From Lepidonotus clava (Eukaryota; Annelida; Polychaeta; Phyllodocida; Polynoidae), in contig OW387149.1 of assembly GCA_936440205.1 (NCBI GenBank), positions 5,414,114 to 5,478,113 on the forward strand: 64,000 nt of DNA, read 5' to 3'. The translations under genes were made by a program, and so were the position numbers. This document shows positions 35,208 to 41,022 of the stretch, in pieces. The notes below the pieces were generated by a model. The model had not been told where the DNA came from, made no database searches, and saw nothing but the letters and a program-made list of their open reading frames with translations. Position 1 is the first letter of the stretch. Every line of letters begins with the position of its first letter.

Positions 35208-36878
35208 TATTGGCTAGAACAACAGGGAAATCTACAGTGACCATATCTAAATGGAAAGACATTTAGACTATGAATGGGGAGATAGCAAAGTGATACACAA
35301 ACTTTTTGATAATGACTATGGGTCCGTTTATGCTCTTACTACATATAATCCCGATACACGTTTACCATAATGGTCCAAATAAACGTACAGATAGACGTAT
35401 CTGCAGCGACCAGATCAAAGAAGAAATAAAGGTGAAACATTTCACCTCTATTTCACTGTCTTACCTTCAGCGTACCATTGAAGGGGGTTAGTATTTAATT
35501 ACAAATAGGGAGGTAGCATAATGATACATGCACGAGTTATAATAGCGAGTTTTGGCACCGTCGACGCATCCCATAAACGTAAACGTAATGCATCACCTAT
35601 CTCTCTGATATGAATTCCTTTCAGAAATATTTCTTTCAAATTCTATGCTATGGTTCATGCTATAGATATTAATGTAAATAGGTATTGTATTTTTCTATTG
35701 TGCTAAAAATCCCTAATACCTAGGCGCTTTTGATAGTCTTACTACATATATAACTGCGCCTGTCGTAATTCACCAACTAAACGCTCCCCAAACCCTTCCC
35801 AATGTACCTCCGAACAATAGAGACTGATGTTGAATCTAAAAAAAAGGTTTAAGTTTTATATCACAAATTAGTATCATGAGAATGAAATTGCAGTGAAGTA
35901 AACTGCTGGTATTTTTGTATAACTTTGTAATAATTATTACTTGATATGAAAGATACGGTATCATAAAACATCTCATCTCATCAACTATTCTCATCATCAT
36001 TACTATAAATTGTTTTTTATGTGAATAATCGTGTTAAAGAACAGAGTATCAGTGGAAAGATTGTTATAGTCTCAGTTATGGCTGGAGATGAGGAAAGACA
36101 GGAGTAATCCTACTCACCCCAGGATAAATAAAGATGTTTAAAAACAAAAAAAACTGCCTGTTGCAGCTGTGGTACGCCCACCGGCCCCCCGAGGACGACC
36201 ACTTCAGGCACCGCGCCTACTCGTCGTCCGACGTGCACGACACCATCCTGCCCGAGTCGATGAAGCTGCACGTCGGCGTCTCCTCCAACGGGGACGTCGA
36301 CGTCGGCGAGATCAACCTGGCCGAGATGGACCCGGAGGACATCCGGGTACGCTCTTACTATAATCACCCTTAAGCGCCATATATCCACTAGGACATTTTT
36401 CCACAAAATATTTTAAACATTAAAATAACGTTGCGGTACGTTCACATATTAATTGATGCGTGAGGGTTTCTGAAACTCACTCTCATGATTACCCTGCAAG
36501 TAATTCGAAAGCTAACATTAACAAAAACCTGTTGTTGCCTATCGTGACGTCGTTCTGTTCGTGTTGCAGGCGGAGCTGAAGCGGCTGTACACCCAGCTGC
36601 AGATCTACAAGACCAAGACCATGCGCAAGGACAACCCTCACATCCCCAAGCGGCGCGGCGGGCGCAAACAGACGCACCGCCGCTTCTCCCTACAAGCGTT
36701 CCACTACAAGCATCGTCACCACCACGATCACGACCACGACCACGAGCTCTCCAAGACGCCCGAGGAGTCGACCAACTCGGCCGAGGGCGTGGCCATCCAG
36801 ATGGAGGCGTCGTCCTTCGGCGGCGAGGAGCGCACGCCCACCGTGACCTTCAAGCCGGGCCACAAGTCCTTCAGCTGA
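14752..36878 (+). CDS. GPR158/GPR179-like class C orphan GPCR (metabotropic glycine receptor family), 5'-partial, nine exons
   Basis: The nine exons listed below join in a consistent reading frame and give about 537 residues: a cysteine-rich stalk, seven membrane helices and a cytoplasmic tail. The line-up with human GPR158 is close and ordered, especially LETVLLGAL in TM2, YFEPTT after it, the TM3-end LKVYRVL, EFLFLCFGVYLCY in TM5, the TM6 region, and DPEDIR followed by ELKRLYTQLQIYK in the tail. The TM3-start Cys and the ECL2 Cys (in KYNICKSF) should form the conserved class C disulfide. In vertebrates the family sits at the neuronal plasma membrane, senses glycine through an extracellular Cache domain and works through RGS7-Gbeta5. 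The Cache and signal-peptide exons are not found in 1-14751 and probably lie further left. The tail is much shorter than in vertebrates and has a His/Asp-rich run. Large minisatellites lie against several exons. Confidence 0.93.
15227..15238. promoter_or_regulatory. Palindromic E-box GGTCACGTGACC
   Basis: A perfect 12-bp palindrome with the core GTCACGTGAC, the preferred site of bHLH-zipper factors of the USF/MITF/TFE group. It is 9 bp from a second, longer palindrome with the same CACGTG core. Confidence 0.5.
15248..15267. promoter_or_regulatory. 20-bp perfect palindrome with CACGTG core
   Basis: TGATCAGCACGTGCTGATCA is its own reverse complement over all 20 bases. Paired with the site at 15227 it makes a plausible intronic bHLH-binding element. 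Confidence 0.5.
15296..15505. repeat. Degenerate tandem repeat around ATGTCGAATTTAAGAAA
   Basis: About four diverged copies of a GCATGTCGAATTTAAGAAA-like word, each followed by CCATGTCC or a similar word. Confidence 0.75.
15751..16098 (+). CDS. Receptor exon b: EGF-like stalk and TM1
   Basis: Exactly 116 codons in phase 0 at both ends, between TCCCCCACAG and AAG|GTACGC. The first part is cysteine-rich (CHHV, QCVC, HCVQC, GCEDC, PCF), matching the stalk of GPR158-like receptors. It contains one N-glycosylation sequon (NGT). TM1 runs roughly from LGIQTFCM to LVIMKI and is followed by the basic ICL1 start RKSK. Confidence 0.93.
16243..16550. mobile_element. Short DNA element with about 47-bp inverted ends
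   Basis: The left arm (16243-16290) and the reverse complement of 16502-16549 match at about 40 of 47 positions, beginning GGGCGCTGTCACAT. The inside is AT-rich without coding. It sits within older sequence related to a widespread GCAGATCCAG-type repeat (about 16214-16240 and 16560-16690). No clear target duplication. Non-autonomous MITE, family not determined. Confidence 0.7.
16551..17413. other. Intronic sequence, no feature recognised
   Basis: AT-rich intron sequence. Part at 16640-16700 looks like the decayed right end of a GCGGATCCAG-type element. Confidence 0.4.
17414..18074. mobile_element. Pogo/Tigger-like MITE with TA flanks
   Basis: The ends CAGTGGTCCCCCTATATGTG and, reverse-complemented, CAGTGGTCCCCCTCTTATGC are inverted repeats. 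A TA dinucleotide abuts each end (17412-17413 and 18075-18076), as expected for Tc1/mariner-superfamily insertion, and the CAGTNGTCCC start resembles Tigger elements. Subterminal copies of CAGCGGCCACCTCTC repeat inside. No transposase is present, so it is non-autonomous. Confidence 0.8.
17585..17822. repeat. Internal 60-bp tandem repeat of the pogo-like MITE
   Basis: Four copies of a 60-bp unit containing GGTGTTGAGAGG and CTAAAACAAAGAGGG. The 76-residue open frame over it reflects the 60-bp (20-codon) period and is unlikely to be coding. Confidence 0.8.
18075..19371. other. Intronic sequence, no gene recognised
   Basis: The word GACTTGGACTTAACTACAGT at about 19021-19041 also occurs, slightly changed, near 14006-14025, marking a small dispersed repeat. 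Nothing else is supported. Confidence 0.35.
19372..19483. repeat. 56-bp perfect tandem duplication
   Basis: Two copies starting TGCCAGTTCGCTGCAGAACT (19372 and 19428) are identical by eye, which indicates a very recent duplication. Confidence 0.9.
19484..20599. other. Intronic sequence, no gene recognised
   Basis: AT-rich; no supported exon, RNA gene or element end. Confidence 0.35.
20600..20819. repeat. Minisatellite, about 37-39 bp unit, left part
   Basis: Units contain ACATGTGGTATCACCTTCTGTCACAGGTGT-type words (at most 20 bases conserved at a time). The array resumes at 21940, so a DNA element has split it. Confidence 0.8.
20822..21937. mobile_element. 1.1-kb TA-flanked inverted-repeat element inside the minisatellite
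   Basis: The left end GGTCAGGTCAGCAAATAGCG and the reverse complement of the right end, CAGTCAGGTGGGCAAATAGG, are inverted repeats sharing GCAAATAG-GGACTT. A TA lies on each side (20820-20821 and 21938-21939). The interior is AT-rich with no transposase frame. The minisatellite continues on both sides, which gives the insertion boundaries independently. Tc1/mariner-type non-autonomous element. Confidence 0.8.
21940..22462. repeat. Minisatellite, about 37-39 bp unit, right part
   Basis: About 13 diverged units of the same family as 20600-20819. Open frames on both strands are by-products. Confidence 0.85.
22463..23394. other. Intronic sequence, no gene recognised
   Basis: AT-rich; no supported feature. 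Confidence 0.35.
23395..24706. repeat. Minisatellite, 62-70 bp unit, about 20 copies
   Basis: The unit contains TACTGGTCTACTGCTGATAC, CACTCTGTGT and ATGATACTACCCGAGTAGGG. Length changes come mainly from a GTGTGTGT stretch (62, 66 or 70 bp) and alternate along the array. The Ser/Tyr-rich - strand frames come from the repeat. Confidence 0.95.
24707..26220. other. Intronic sequence, no gene recognised
   Basis: No supported exon or element. A short CTGACAGACTGA repeat lies at about 26025-26050. Confidence 0.35.
26221..26332. other. Long near-perfect hairpin (two arms of about 55 bp)
   Basis: The left arm starts CAGAATCACTGGTAAAATCG and the right arm ends AAAAGTGATTCTG. The arms pair along nearly their whole length with roughly ten mismatches and almost no loop. 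This is the shape of a palindromic MITE or a long RNA hairpin. No target duplication found. Confidence 0.75.
26333..27722. other. Intronic sequence, no gene recognised
   Basis: AT-rich. A degenerate repeat of words such as GAGGGTTGAGG recurs at 27550-27720 and again near 28310-28600. Confidence 0.35.
27723..28067. mobile_element. PIF/Harbinger-like MITE with 3-bp flank TAG
   Basis: The ends TGGCCTATTG and CAACAGGCCA are inverted, and an inner inverted block (ATTGTAACAGCAATC against GATTGTTGTTACAAT) supports the pairing. TAG lies exactly at both sides (27720-27722 and 28068-28070), the 3-bp duplication typical of Harbinger elements. The left part folds on itself again (CAAGGAAA/TTTCCTTG). No transposase. 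Confidence 0.65.
28136..28222. other. 87-nt hairpin, miRNA-precursor-sized
   Basis: The left arm CAATTGTTATTGCCCTGGTT and the right arm AACTGGGGCAATAACAATTG pair over about 25 bp with only two G-U type positions, then AGGCTATAGCCT-like sequence forms an inner stem. The size and shape fit a miRNA precursor, but small palindromic MITEs look the same. Confidence 0.6.
28223..29361. other. Intronic sequence, no gene recognised
   Basis: AT-rich, ending in a pyrimidine-rich TTTTTTACATTACAG acceptor at 29347-29361. Confidence 0.4.
29362..29379 (+). CDS. Possible 18-nt microexon in the first intracellular loop
   Basis: A good acceptor (TTACATTACAG) and a good donor (GAG|GTAAGA) enclose 18 nt encoding HHMGRE in phase 0. 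This is compatible with both neighbouring receptor exons. Exons b and c already join well without it (KSK then VMKASM, as in human KAKSIRASG), so it would be optional. The tandem repeat beginning at its donor also raises the chance of a spurious match. Confidence 0.3.
29380..29750. repeat. Minisatellite, 47-bp unit, starting at the microexon donor
   Basis: Units share GTAACGCTTTAACCAAAGTA and GAGCTTGTATCTG at 47-bp spacing (for example CTTTAACC at 29414, 29461 and 29508). The first unit begins with the donor GTAAGACGG, and later units carry GTAAGGCCG/GTAAGGCCA at the same place, so the splice-site word itself is repeated about six times. Confidence 0.85.
29751..30479. other. Intronic sequence, no gene recognised
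   Basis: AT-rich; no supported feature. Confidence 0.35.
30480..30845. repeat. TGACCT-rich simple repeat with DR3 nuclear-receptor spacing
   Basis: I count about 26 exact TGACCT hexamers, mostly 9 bp apart (TGACCTTGTTGACCT, TGACCTGTCTGACCT). On the other strand these read AGGTCA-NNN-AGGTCA, the DR3 arrangement bound by VDR/RXR-type receptors. The array runs directly into the acceptor of exon c. Leu/Thr and Asp/Leu frames across it are artefacts. Confidence 0.9.
30850..30918 (+). CDS. Receptor exon c: TM2
   Basis: 23 codons, phase 0 at both ends, reading VMKASMWVMLETVLLGALMS and on to YAT. The acceptor CCCCCGTCAG lies right at the end of the TGACCT array, and the donor is ACG|GTAAGT. LETVLLGAL matches LETILFGSL of human GPR158. 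Confidence 0.93.
30919..32107 (+). other. Intron c-d
   Basis: Contains a GGGTCGGGTC-type short tandem repeat at 31377-31450, two G-runs near 31745 and 31807-31826, and relics of GCGGATCCAG-type elements at about 31733 and 31875. The acceptor is CCCCCCACAG. Confidence 0.75.
32108..32217 (+). CDS. Receptor exon d: ECL1 and TM3
   Basis: Encodes VIIQYFEPTTVTCLLMPWFR through to GALILKVY, with the last codon (AG|G) split by the intron. The Cys before LLMPW is the conserved TM3-start cysteine. The donor CAG|GTGAGT is the first of about 16 tandem copies. Confidence 0.93.
32192..32875 (+). repeat. 43-bp minisatellite made of exon d's end and its 5' splice site
   Basis: The unit is the last coding bases of exon d (CCTTAATACTCAAAGTGTAC plus AG) followed by GTGAGTCACCCCTCTACGG. 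It is repeated about 16 times with few changes. Every copy but one (GTGAATC) keeps a strong GTGAGT donor. As 43 is not a multiple of three and each copy has an in-frame TGA right after the junction, use of a downstream donor would truncate or shift the protein. Confidence 0.95.
32876..33399 (+). other. Rest of intron d-e
   Basis: AT-rich. Two similar stretches (about 32885-33080 and 33110-33300, sharing CAAGAAGC, TTCACCTTAGGTA-like words, ACTGACAAC and GATAATAAGACAGA) suggest an old duplication of roughly 220 bp. The acceptor is TTGTGTTGCAG. Confidence 0.55.
33400..33647 (+). CDS. Receptor exon e: ICL2, TM4, ECL2 and start of TM5
   Basis: Completes R and continues VLAEFQSRKAHRVHVRDRDL into TM4 (YLLGIVLVVVGYMSAWTAV). 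ECL2 carries the conserved Cys in KYNICKSFWWDY. The exon ends in the split codon G|GG with donor GTTG|GTGAGT. Its third positions are almost all G or C. Confidence 0.95.
33735..33805 (+). repeat. Two extra copies of exon e's end and donor inside the intron
   Basis: TATGTGATAGAAGTTGGTGA with GTGGC recurs at 33739-33764, 108 bp after the real junction. A more diverged copy (TGGGATTATCTGATAGAAGT, TTATGAGTGGC) follows at 33775-33805. The second keeps the GTGAGT donor, the third has lost it. Confidence 0.9.
33806..34251 (+). other. Rest of intron e-f
   Basis: AT-rich intron ending in a pyrimidine-rich CTTGTCTTTCAG acceptor. Confidence 0.7.
34252..34390 (+). CDS. Receptor exon f: TM5 and start of TM6
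   Basis: Reads EFLFLCFGVYLCYCVRSAPS, then YSETRYISWAIYNETVISAL and LHII, closely matching EFLFLLWGVYLCYAVRTVPS of human GPR158. Starts and ends within split codons that fit exons e and g. The donor is AAG|GTAAGC. Confidence 0.95.
34408..34441 (+). repeat. One extra copy of exon f's end and donor
   Basis: TCTGCCCTGCTTCATATCAT and AAGGTAA recur exactly, placing a second potential donor 45 bp after the true one, behind a C-run. In frame, the copy would put a TAA just past the first junction. Confidence 0.9.
34442..34972 (+). other. Rest of intron f-g
   Basis: Holds a TA microsatellite at about 34562-34599. The acceptor is CCTTCGTTGCAG. Confidence 0.75.
34973..35078 (+). CDS. Receptor exon g: end of TM6, ECL3 and TM7
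   Basis: Encodes HFIWLTVHPDYIFLMYFLRC and QLTVTMTLILVLGPK, matching the human TM7 pattern HLTVTVTIGLLLIPK. The donor is AAG|GTAAGA in phase 0. Its third positions are less GC-rich than in the other exons. Confidence 0.93.
35079..36166 (+). other. Intron g-h
   Basis: AT-rich, with a TA microsatellite at about 35157-35205. The acceptor is CTGTTGCAG after an A-rich stretch. Confidence 0.75.
36167..36346 (+). CDS. Receptor exon h: proximal cytoplasmic tail
   Basis: 60 codons, phase 0 at both ends, from LWYAHRPPEDDHFRHRAYSS to NLAEMDPEDIR. DPEDIR is the hallmark just before the tail helix of GPR158/179. The donor is CGG|GTACGC. It is very GC-rich. Confidence 0.93.
36347..36569 (+). other. Intron h-i
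   Basis: Short intron ending TGTTCGTGTTGCAG. Confidence 0.85.
36570..36878 (+). CDS. Receptor exon i: tail helix, basic and His/Asp-rich end
   Basis: 102 codons and a TGA. The start AELKRLYTQLQIYKTKTMRK matches the conserved tail helix of the family (DELKKLYAQLEIYKRKKM in human). A basic stretch (KRRGGRKQTHRR) and a run of alternating His and Asp/Lys (around HKHRHHHDHDHDHE by eye) follow, possibly metal-binding. The protein ends FKPGHKSFS. The frame after the TGA continues open for 33 more codons, reported as a finding. Confidence 0.9.
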   Translation, partial: AELKRLYTQLQIYKTKTMRKDNPHIPKRRGGRKQTHRRFSLQAFHYKHRHHHDHDHDHELSKTPEESTNSAEGVAIQMEASSFGGEERTPTVTFKPGHKSFS

Positions 36879-36980
36879 CTCATGACCCCGACGCGCTCCA
36901 CCAGCTCGCCGGGCAGCAGCGGCCCGTCCTCCTCCGGCCCCAACCAGCCCCCGCCGCCCACCGTCAGCGTCAGCGTCTGA
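36879..36980 (+). other. In-frame open extension after the receptor stop codon
   Basis: After TGA the same frame runs 33 codons to a second TGA at 36978-36980, encoding a Ser/Pro-rich stretch ending PPPPTVSVSV. Every codon ends in G or C, as in the upstream exon. It may be a read-through extension, a former coding end or GC-rich 3' UTR. Confidence 0.5.
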
Positions 36981-37191
36981 GGGGGGCGCCACCTGGGGGA
37001 CTACAGCAGCGGCACCTACCGGCGGAGGGGGCGCGTCGTCGTCAGCGTGACGTCACCAGGCCGGCCGTAGTTGTGGGGCGCGCCTGACGCTCGCCGATCG
37101 GAGGCTGTCACTGGTGATTCCTAATGTGTTCATGTACACTCCAGCACAAACCCTCCGAGATTTTAGCATCTGCAAGGTCCGTCGTTCATAC

Positions 37192-37205
37192 GTTGCCATA
37201 GCAAC
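37192..37205. promoter_or_regulatory. RFX X-box, perfect consensus
   Basis: GTTGCCATAGCAAC matches the RFX palindromic site at every consensus position. It lies about 300 bp past the receptor stop codon. Confidence 0.55.
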
Positions 37206-38346
37206 CCGGGTCAGCTACATTTCAGGTACCGCGAGGAGGTACCCGGCTGAGAGCTTCATGACGTCACTTGATGACGTCATTTTGACGTCATTGATCGATG
37301 TGTTTGTTGAGGGAATGCCTATAAGGAGTAAAAGATGTTGTCCTCTGCATTTCTGGACCTTGATGCCCCCCGCCCGGCCCCCCTGGTGGCCGCTGGAGGT
37401 ACTAAAGGCGCGGGGCCCACACTGGGACAATACTCGCTGCACATGGCAGCCTGCGCATGCGCGCTGGTCGGCCGACGGGACGCCGGGGGGCAGCGACAAC
37501 CAGCCCCACCTGGCGGCCCCGTCACACGTCGGCCCATCCCTGACCTTGACCCAACGCCCAAGGTCAGACCGTCGTCTTAGAAACTAGCACGGGGCGAAAG
37601 GAGCCAGGTCAAGGTCGAAGTCAAGGTCAGGTGGACCGACGCGCAGCAGCAGACGAGGGAGACGCTGTGTGAGGTGCGCGCGCACCCGGCACAAGGGATC
37701 TGCCGCCTCTCTTCTCTGACTGCGGCAAGGGCACGCCAAGGGCACGCCAAGGTCAACGCCTCTTTATGAGATTGGAGAAGGACAATGTCGAGACACATTC
37801 ACCATGAATGTGGGACAACTTTGTAATATTCTTTTTGTGGCTGTGGCAGTAACTAAGACCATCATGGTCGTCATCATAATATAGTCTGTATACCAATGTT
37901 TACCGACATTCTAACGATACTGGTCAGACGTCAGCTGTTAGAGATGAGTGTGAATGTTACCTCCGTGTGAGACATCTACAAGACTTCCTGTGTTCAAACT
38001 ACGCATGTGCGAGGGAAATCGGGAAGTACGCGAGCGCGCATGTGGTGATGTCTGAGTCCGATTTTTTGTCTTTTAATATCAATGGATAACTGTTTGAAAG
38101 TGGAAAGAGAAACCACTTTGAAAGGGTTACAATAGATCAGGAGCGTTACTGTTTGACAATTATATGACGAGTTCCTTTCCATATTTGAGTAATACCGAAC
38201 TCACTTAATGACGGGTCCCCAATGTAACTATGGTGTTCACCCTCTGAGTACTATAGAGACTGTGCGTTTGCTAATGGCCACCGTAAGATAAGACTTAGCT
38301 GTTCGTGTGTGTCCAACCATATATAAGACTCTTTTTGCCTGATATG

Positions 38347-38360
38347 GTTGCTGTAGCAAC
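38347..38360. promoter_or_regulatory. RFX X-box-like palindrome
   Basis: GTTGCTGTAGCAAC has two perfect GTTGC/GCAAC half-sites with four-base spacing. It lies just before the 39-bp minisatellite. Confidence 0.45.
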
Positions 38361-38375
38361 TGGGTTATTAGGACC

Positions 38376-38995
38376 CTCGGGGTGTCGGCCAGGACCCTTT
38401 GGGTGTGGGGTAGGGCCCCTCGGGGCGTCAGGACCCTTTGGGTGTGGGATAGGGCCCCTCGGGGCATCAGACTAGGACCCTTTGGGTGTTGGGTAGGGCC
38501 CCTAGGGGCGTAAGGACCCTTTGGGTGTTGGGTAGGGCCCCTCAGGGCATCAGACCAGGACCCTTTGGGTGTGGGGTAGGGCCCCTCGGGGCATCAGACT
38601 AGGACCCTTTGGGTGTGGGGTAGGGCCCCTAGGGGCGTCAGGACCCTTTGGGTGTGGGGTAGGGCCCCTTGAGGCGTCAGGACCCTTTGGGTGTGGGGAA
38701 GGGCCCCTCGGGGCGTCAGGACCCTTTGGGTGTGGGGAAGGGCCCCTCGGGGTTTCTGACCAGGACCCTTTGGGTGTTGGGAAGGGCCCCTCGGGGTTTC
38801 TGACCAGGACCCTTTGGGTGTGGGGTAGGGCCCCTCGGGGCGTCAGGACCCTTTGGGTGTGGGATATGGCCTCTCGGGGCGTCAGGACCCTTTGGGTGTG
38901 GGTTAGGGCCCCTCGGGGCGTCAGGACCCTTTTGGTGTGGGTTAGGGCCCCTCAGGATTTCTGACCAGGACCCTTTGGGTGTGGGGTACGGCCGG
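38376..38995. repeat. Minisatellite, 39-bp unit, about 15 copies
   Basis: The unit AGGACCCTTTGGGTGTGGGG then TAGGGCCCCTCGGGGCGTC alternates with 45-bp variants holding an extra GACC or GACT. The 13-codon period keeps frames open on both strands. Each unit has the partly palindromic AGGGCCCCT. Confidence 0.9.
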
Positions 38996-39329
38996 GCCAC
39001 CTGCAAGTCAGGGCCACCTTCTCAACGACCAGAAGTAGCCTTTCCAAAGTCATAGGAAACAGTGTGATTTCAGCCTTTACCAATACTAGTGACAGAACTA
39101 GTAACGTGTCCCACTCTTAAATATGATGGTTTAAAAGATATGATTTCGTGGTTAATAAGAGTAAAAAGTATTCCTCTGCTCTTTCTGTGGTTACATTTCA
39201 CTACTAGTTTTTGGGACTTGGTGCCCTGGTTCGGGACGTAAGCTAAGCGGGATCCCAGCTCCTCCCCCAGGCACGTTTCACAGGCACATTCCACTGGCAC
39301 ATTAGTCAGGCACATGGAGATCCACATCC
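38996..39329. other. No gene recognised
   Basis: Unique-looking sequence between two arrays. Confidence 0.35.
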
Positions 39330-39599
39330 TGCATGCATATGGAAGGGGTGTGTTTGGGTGAGTGTATGGACATGAAGGGTGTGTCTGGGGCATGTGTATG
39401 CACAAATAAGGGGTATGTTTGGGACATGTGTATAGGAATACAAGGGCGTGTTTAGAACATGTGTATAGGAATAAAAGGGGCGTGTTTAGGCAAGTGTATG
39501 TACATGAAGGTGTGTCTTGGCCATGTATACGTACATGCAAAGGATCCATTTGAGGTTCGTATATACACATGCAAGGGATGTGTTAAGGCCATGTCTACT
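39330..39599. repeat. Degenerate 33-36 bp repeat leading into the 34-bp array
   Basis: Words such as GGGACATGTGTAT, AAGGGGCGTGTTTAGG and ATGAAGGGTGTGTCTGGG recur at roughly 33-36 bp and resemble the next array loosely. Confidence 0.6.
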
Positions 39600-41022
39600 A
39601 GTGTGCCTGGGTTGTGTTTGGGACATTTCTATGGGTGTGCCTGGGGTGTGTTTGGGACATGTCTTTGGGTGTGCCTGGGGTGTGTTTGGGACATGTCTAT
39701 GGATGTGCCTGGCGTGTGTTTGGGACATGTCTATGGGTGTGCCTGGGGTGTGTTTGGGACATGTCTATGGATGTGCCTGGGGTGTGTTTGGGACATGTCT
39801 GTGGGTGTGCCTCGGGTGTGTTTGGGACATGTCTATGGGTGTGCCTGGGGTGTGTTTGGGGCATGTCTATGGATGTGCCTGGGGTGTGTTTGTGGCATGT
39901 CTATGGATGTGCCTGGAGTGTGTTTGAGACATGTCTATGGGTGTGCCTTGGGTGTGTTTGGGACATGTCTATGGATGTACTGCCTGGGGTGTGTTTAGGA
40001 CATGTCTGTGGGTGTGCCTGGGGTGTGTTTGGGACATGTCTAAGGGTGTGCCTAGATATGTTTGGGACATGTCTGTGGGTGTGTCTGGGGCATGTTAAGG
40101 ACATGTCTATGGGTTTGCCTGGGGTGTGTTTGGGACATGTCTACTAGTGTGCCTGGGGTGTTTTTGGGACATGTCTACTAGTGTGCCTGGGGTGTTTTTG
40201 GGACATTTCTATGGGTGTGCCTGGGGTGTGTTTGGGACATGTCTATGGATGTGCCTGGGGGGTGTTTGGGACATGTCTATGGATGTGCCTGGGGTGTGTT
40301 TGGGACATGTCTGTGGGTGTGCCTGGGGTGTGTTTGGGACATGTCTGTGGGTGTGCCTGGGGTGTGTTTGGGACATGTCTGTGGGTGTGCCTGGGGTGTG
40401 TTTGGGACATGCCTGTGGGTGTGCCTGGGTTGTGTTTGGGACATGTCTATGGATGTGCCTGGGGTGTGTTTGGGACATGTCTGTGGGTGTGCCTGGGGTG
40501 TGTTTGGGACATGCCTGTGGGTGTGCCTGGGTTGTGTTTGGGACATGTCTATGGGTGTGTTTGGGGTGTGTTTGGGGCATGTCTGTGGGTGTGCCTGGGG
40601 TGTGTTTGGGACATGTCTGTGGGTGTGCCTGGGGTGTGTTTGGGACATGCCTGTGGGTGTGCCTGGGTTGTGTTTGGGACATGTCTATGGGTGTGTTTGG
40701 GGTGTGTTTGGGACATGTCTATGGATGTGCCTGGGGTGTGTTTGGGACATGTCTGTGGGTGTGCCTGGGGTGTGTTTGGGACATGCCTGTGGGTGTGCCT
40801 GGGTTGTGTTTGGGACATGTCTATGGGTGTGTTTGGGGTGTGTTTGGGGCATGTCTATGGGTGTGCCTGGGGTGTGTTTGGGGCATGTCTGTGGGTGTGC
40901 CTGGGGTGTGTTTGGGACATGTCTGTGGGTGTGCCTGGGTTGTGTTTGGGACATGTCTATGGGTGTGCCTGGGGTGTCTTTGGGACATGCCTGTGGGTGT
41001 GCCTGGGGTGTGCCTGGGCCGT
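39600..41022. repeat. Minisatellite, 34-bp unit, about 42 copies, with p53-type half-sites
   Basis: The unit GTGTGCCTGGGGTGTGTTTG then GGACATGTCTATGG repeats for 1.4 kb. Three units (102 bp) are 34 codons, so all three + frames stay open for up to 354 codons. These are artefacts. Nearly every unit carries GGACATGTCT, GGGCATGTCT or GGACATGCCT, all fitting the p53-family half-site RRRCWWGYYY. Confidence 0.95.

Larger units (their letters stand above)
36981..38375 (+). other. Likely 3' untranslated and downstream region
   Basis: GC-rich until about 37780, then AT-balanced. No second coding gene is supported; overlapping frames at 37114-37800 on both strands have no recognisable domain. Two strong RFX X-box words lie here. 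Confidence 0.5.

Noticed and set aside
36690-36992. - strand frames opposite exon i
   Set aside because: Antisense of a GC-rich exon, without known domains.
37114-37798. Frame of 157 residues and overlapping frames after the receptor
   Set aside because: GC-rich 3' flank with many open frames and no recognisable domain or splice pattern.
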